Shown: positions 51,600-52,911 of the stretch, in pieces
Layout of the letters: each line of letters begins with the position of its first letter
Numbering within the stretch: the stretch's first letter is position 1
Origin: a bacterium
Lineage (GTDB): Bacteria > Vulcanimicrobiota > Xenobia > Xenobiales > JADMJV01
Direction of reading: 5' to 3'
Length of the DNA: 52,911 nucleotides
NCBI GenBank assembly: GCA_018780265.1
Contig: JADMJV010000100.1
Location: 1-52,911, forward strand
The notes under the pieces: generated by a model
The model's database searches: none
What the model was told of the DNA's origin: nothing
What the model saw: only the letters and a program-made list of their open reading frames with translations
Translations under genes and position numbers: made by a program

Positions 51600-52820
51600 A
51601 TGTCGCGCCTGACCCGCTGGGCCAAACGCCTCAGTCATCCCTATTCCGCCTGGGTGGTGATGCGGGCCGTCACTCTGGGGCTGGCGCTGCTGAAAGTAAT
51701 GTGGCTGGGCGCCAATTTGGGGAGACTGGTGGGGGTGGCGGCGGCCGCCCTGTGGGTGGGCGGGCTGGCTTTGTATCCCCTCTATCGCGCGCGCGGCCGG
51801 GACAGCCTGCCCGACGATCCGCTGGACCCCTTTTGGTGCCGTCCAGTCCGACCTACGTTGTGGCAACGGCGCTGGCTCTATTTGGAACGGCGACGCCTGC
51901 TACCGGTGCTGGAGGTAGGGGGCTCTTCGCTTTTGTTGCTGGCTACGGGAGGCGTAAGCAGCCCGTTCCATGAGTTCGCTCAGACCTCGCTGGTGGCCCC
52001 CGCCATGCAGTATGGTCTGCGCGGGGCCGGGTTGGCCACGCTGTATTTCGTGTTACTCTACGGATGTCTGGTGGGGCAGCGCCCCGACCCGCTGCAAATG
52101 GTGTTGCTATGCAGCCCCATTCAGACGGCACTGGTGGCAGCGCTGCTGGGCCTTCTGCTCACTCAGTTGCGCCAGCGCAATCTGTTGGCCGAGGAAGTCA
52201 GTCGAAATCAGGAACGCCACCGCTTGATTCAGGAGCTTCACGATGGTTCGGCCCAGACCCAATACGCTCTCAGTCTGAAGCTGGAGAACCTGGCAGAAAA
52301 AGCCGCCATGGGCGGACTGGTGGAGGGGGCCGCCTGGGACCGATTAATTTACCTTTCACGCAAGGCTCTGCTAGAGACGCGGCAGGCCATGGTAGACCCC
52401 GACCTGGTGCTGAATCGGGCTACCACCCTGGAGGCACTGTTTTCGCCGCTGACCCGGGATTTTCAGAGCGTGAGCGACATCCAGGTTCACTGCCGTTTTG
52501 ACCTGCAACCTCGGTTGACGCCGTCCCAGCGTGTCCATCTCTACCGATTCGCCCAGGAAGCTCTGGCCAACGTATTCAAATACAGTAACGCTACCCGGTG
52601 CTGGCTGAGTTTCAGCCAGTCGGAACGGGGCTATCGCCTGGAAATCCGCGACGACGGGCGTGGCTACGATCAGGCCGAGGTCAAATCTGGACGCGGCCTG
52701 AGCAGCATGCAGCGGCGCGCCGATGACTTGGGGGGTGCCTTGATTCGTTGGGCTGAACCTGGCAAGGGTAGCCTGACAGCATTGGAATGGAAAGATGACT
52801 ACAGCCCTCATCGTCGATGA
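51600..52820 (+). CDS. NarL/DegS-type sensor histidine kinase
   Basis: A 406-residue membrane kinase. About 4-6 hydrophobic segments (residues 15-200) form the sensor region with no recognised ligand domain. The HisKA_3 dimerisation helix has the phospho-acceptor His at 214 (RHRLIQELHDGSAQTQYALS). The ATPase domain has the N box (FAQEALANVFKYSNATR), G1 (RDDGRGYD) and G2 (GRGLSSMQRRADDLGG). GAGGAGG lies 9 bases before the ATG. It overlaps the response-regulator start by 26 bases, the standard layout for a cognate two-component pair. Confidence 0.92.
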   Translation: MSRLTRWAKRLSHPYSAWVVMRAVTLGLALLKVMWLGANLGRLVGVAAAALWVGGLALYPLYRARGRDSLPDDPLDPFWCRPVRPTLWQRRWLYLERRRLLPVLEVGGSSLLLLATGGVSSPFHEFAQTSLVAPAMQYGLRGAGLATLYFVLLYGCLVGQRPDPLQMVLLCSPIQTALVAALLGLLLTQLRQRNLLAEEVSRNQERHRLIQELHDGSAQTQYALSLKLENLAEKAAMGGLVEGAAWDRLIYLSRKALLETRQAMVDPDLVLNRATTLEALFSPLTRDFQSVSDIQVHCRFDLQPRLTPSQRVHLYRFAQEALANVFKYSNATRCWLSFSQSERGYRLEIRDDGRGYDQAEVKSGRGLSSMQRRADDLGGALIRWAEPGKGSLTALEWKDDYSPHRR

Positions 52821-52911
52821 TCAAGAAATCGGGGCCGCCCTGAACCAACTATGGGTCCGTCGCGAAATAACTCAGACACATCATCGATCAAACCCTGGCC
52901 AAACGGAACGG
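52795..52911 (+). CDS. Response regulator, 5' part (cut by window end)
   Basis: The ATG at 52795 lies inside the kinase 3' end. The first residues (TTALIVDDQEIGAALNQLW) are a receiver-domain start, with the acidic pair at 8-9. The reading frame is open to the window edge. The last 16 residues (ITQTHHRSNPGQTER) do not look like a receiver beta-2/alpha-2 region, so the terminal bases may be erroneous or frameshifted. It presumably encodes a NarL-type DNA-binding regulator phosphorylated by the kinase. Confidence 0.75.
   Translation, partial: MTTALIVDDQEIGAALNQLWVRREITQTHHRSNPGQTER

Overview
The window is one gene-dense stretch of bacterial chromosome with high GC content. Overlapping or abutting genes on both strands fill it, and no gap between genes or relics exceeds about 250 bases. 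I see no tRNA, rRNA, CRISPR array, insertion sequence or phage gene. A two-membrane (Gram-negative-type) cell is implied by an RND efflux pump with a periplasmic adaptor. The phylum cannot be fixed from sequence alone. Very large orphan proteins, an SPFH/giant-ATPase pair, three Hsp90-like genes and pseudogene scars fit a large-genome environmental or metagenome-derived lineage (Myxococcota, Planctomycetota or a candidate phylum such as Vulcanimicrobiota would all be plausible). This placement is inference.

Layout. 1-412: rpmG (ribosomal protein bL33) with its own promoter and terminator. 413-5224: a GT4 glycosyltransferase, a PepSY-TM/Asp-box membrane protein, and a sugar-type ABC importer whose binding protein and first permease are one polypeptide. 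5248-5627: a vapB antitoxin with promoter/operator, followed by only the first 19 codons of vapC. 5665-10371: an M20 carbamoylase/allantoate-type hydrolase with aidB, then ltaE and pdxH. 10450-20297: a glycine-zipper protein, the SPFH (flotillin-like) protein, a 1907-residue AAA-type DNA-repair-ATPase-like protein, a coiled-coil protein and a NeuD/PglD acetyltransferase. 20299-24630: a secreted protein, a second VapC relic, a 1115-residue orphan with Cys pairs, and a 26-bp near-palindrome. 24768-29523: an RND pump and an adaptor carrying a heavy-metal-binding domain.

29659-39793 is the most unusual block. It holds a V8/trypsin-like protease without a clear signal peptide, a TPR protein coupled to an exported trypsin-like protease, an intact Hsp90-like (GHKL) ATPase immediately followed by a 1048-residue protein with a degenerate GHKL-like N-terminus, a DUF1415 protein, a second degenerate GHKL-like protein fused to TPRs, and two exported proteins, one Tyr-repeat and one apparently frameshifted. 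39877-52911: a helical-repeat orphan, an acyl-CoA oxidase with an extra N-terminal domain, a cyclic-nucleotide-binding MscS channel, a zinc-ribbon protein, mog, a decayed CoA-ligase pseudogene, a double UspA protein, an exported protein with a DUF3859-like end, a NarL-type histidine kinase and the start of its response regulator.

The leading candidates for an undescribed system are the GHKL/pseudo-GHKL/TPR/protease neighbourhood (29.6-38.9 kb) and the SPFH-giant ATPase operon (11.0-20.3 kb). Four scars (two VapC relics, a CoA-ligase relic and a frameshifted exported protein) point to ongoing gene loss.
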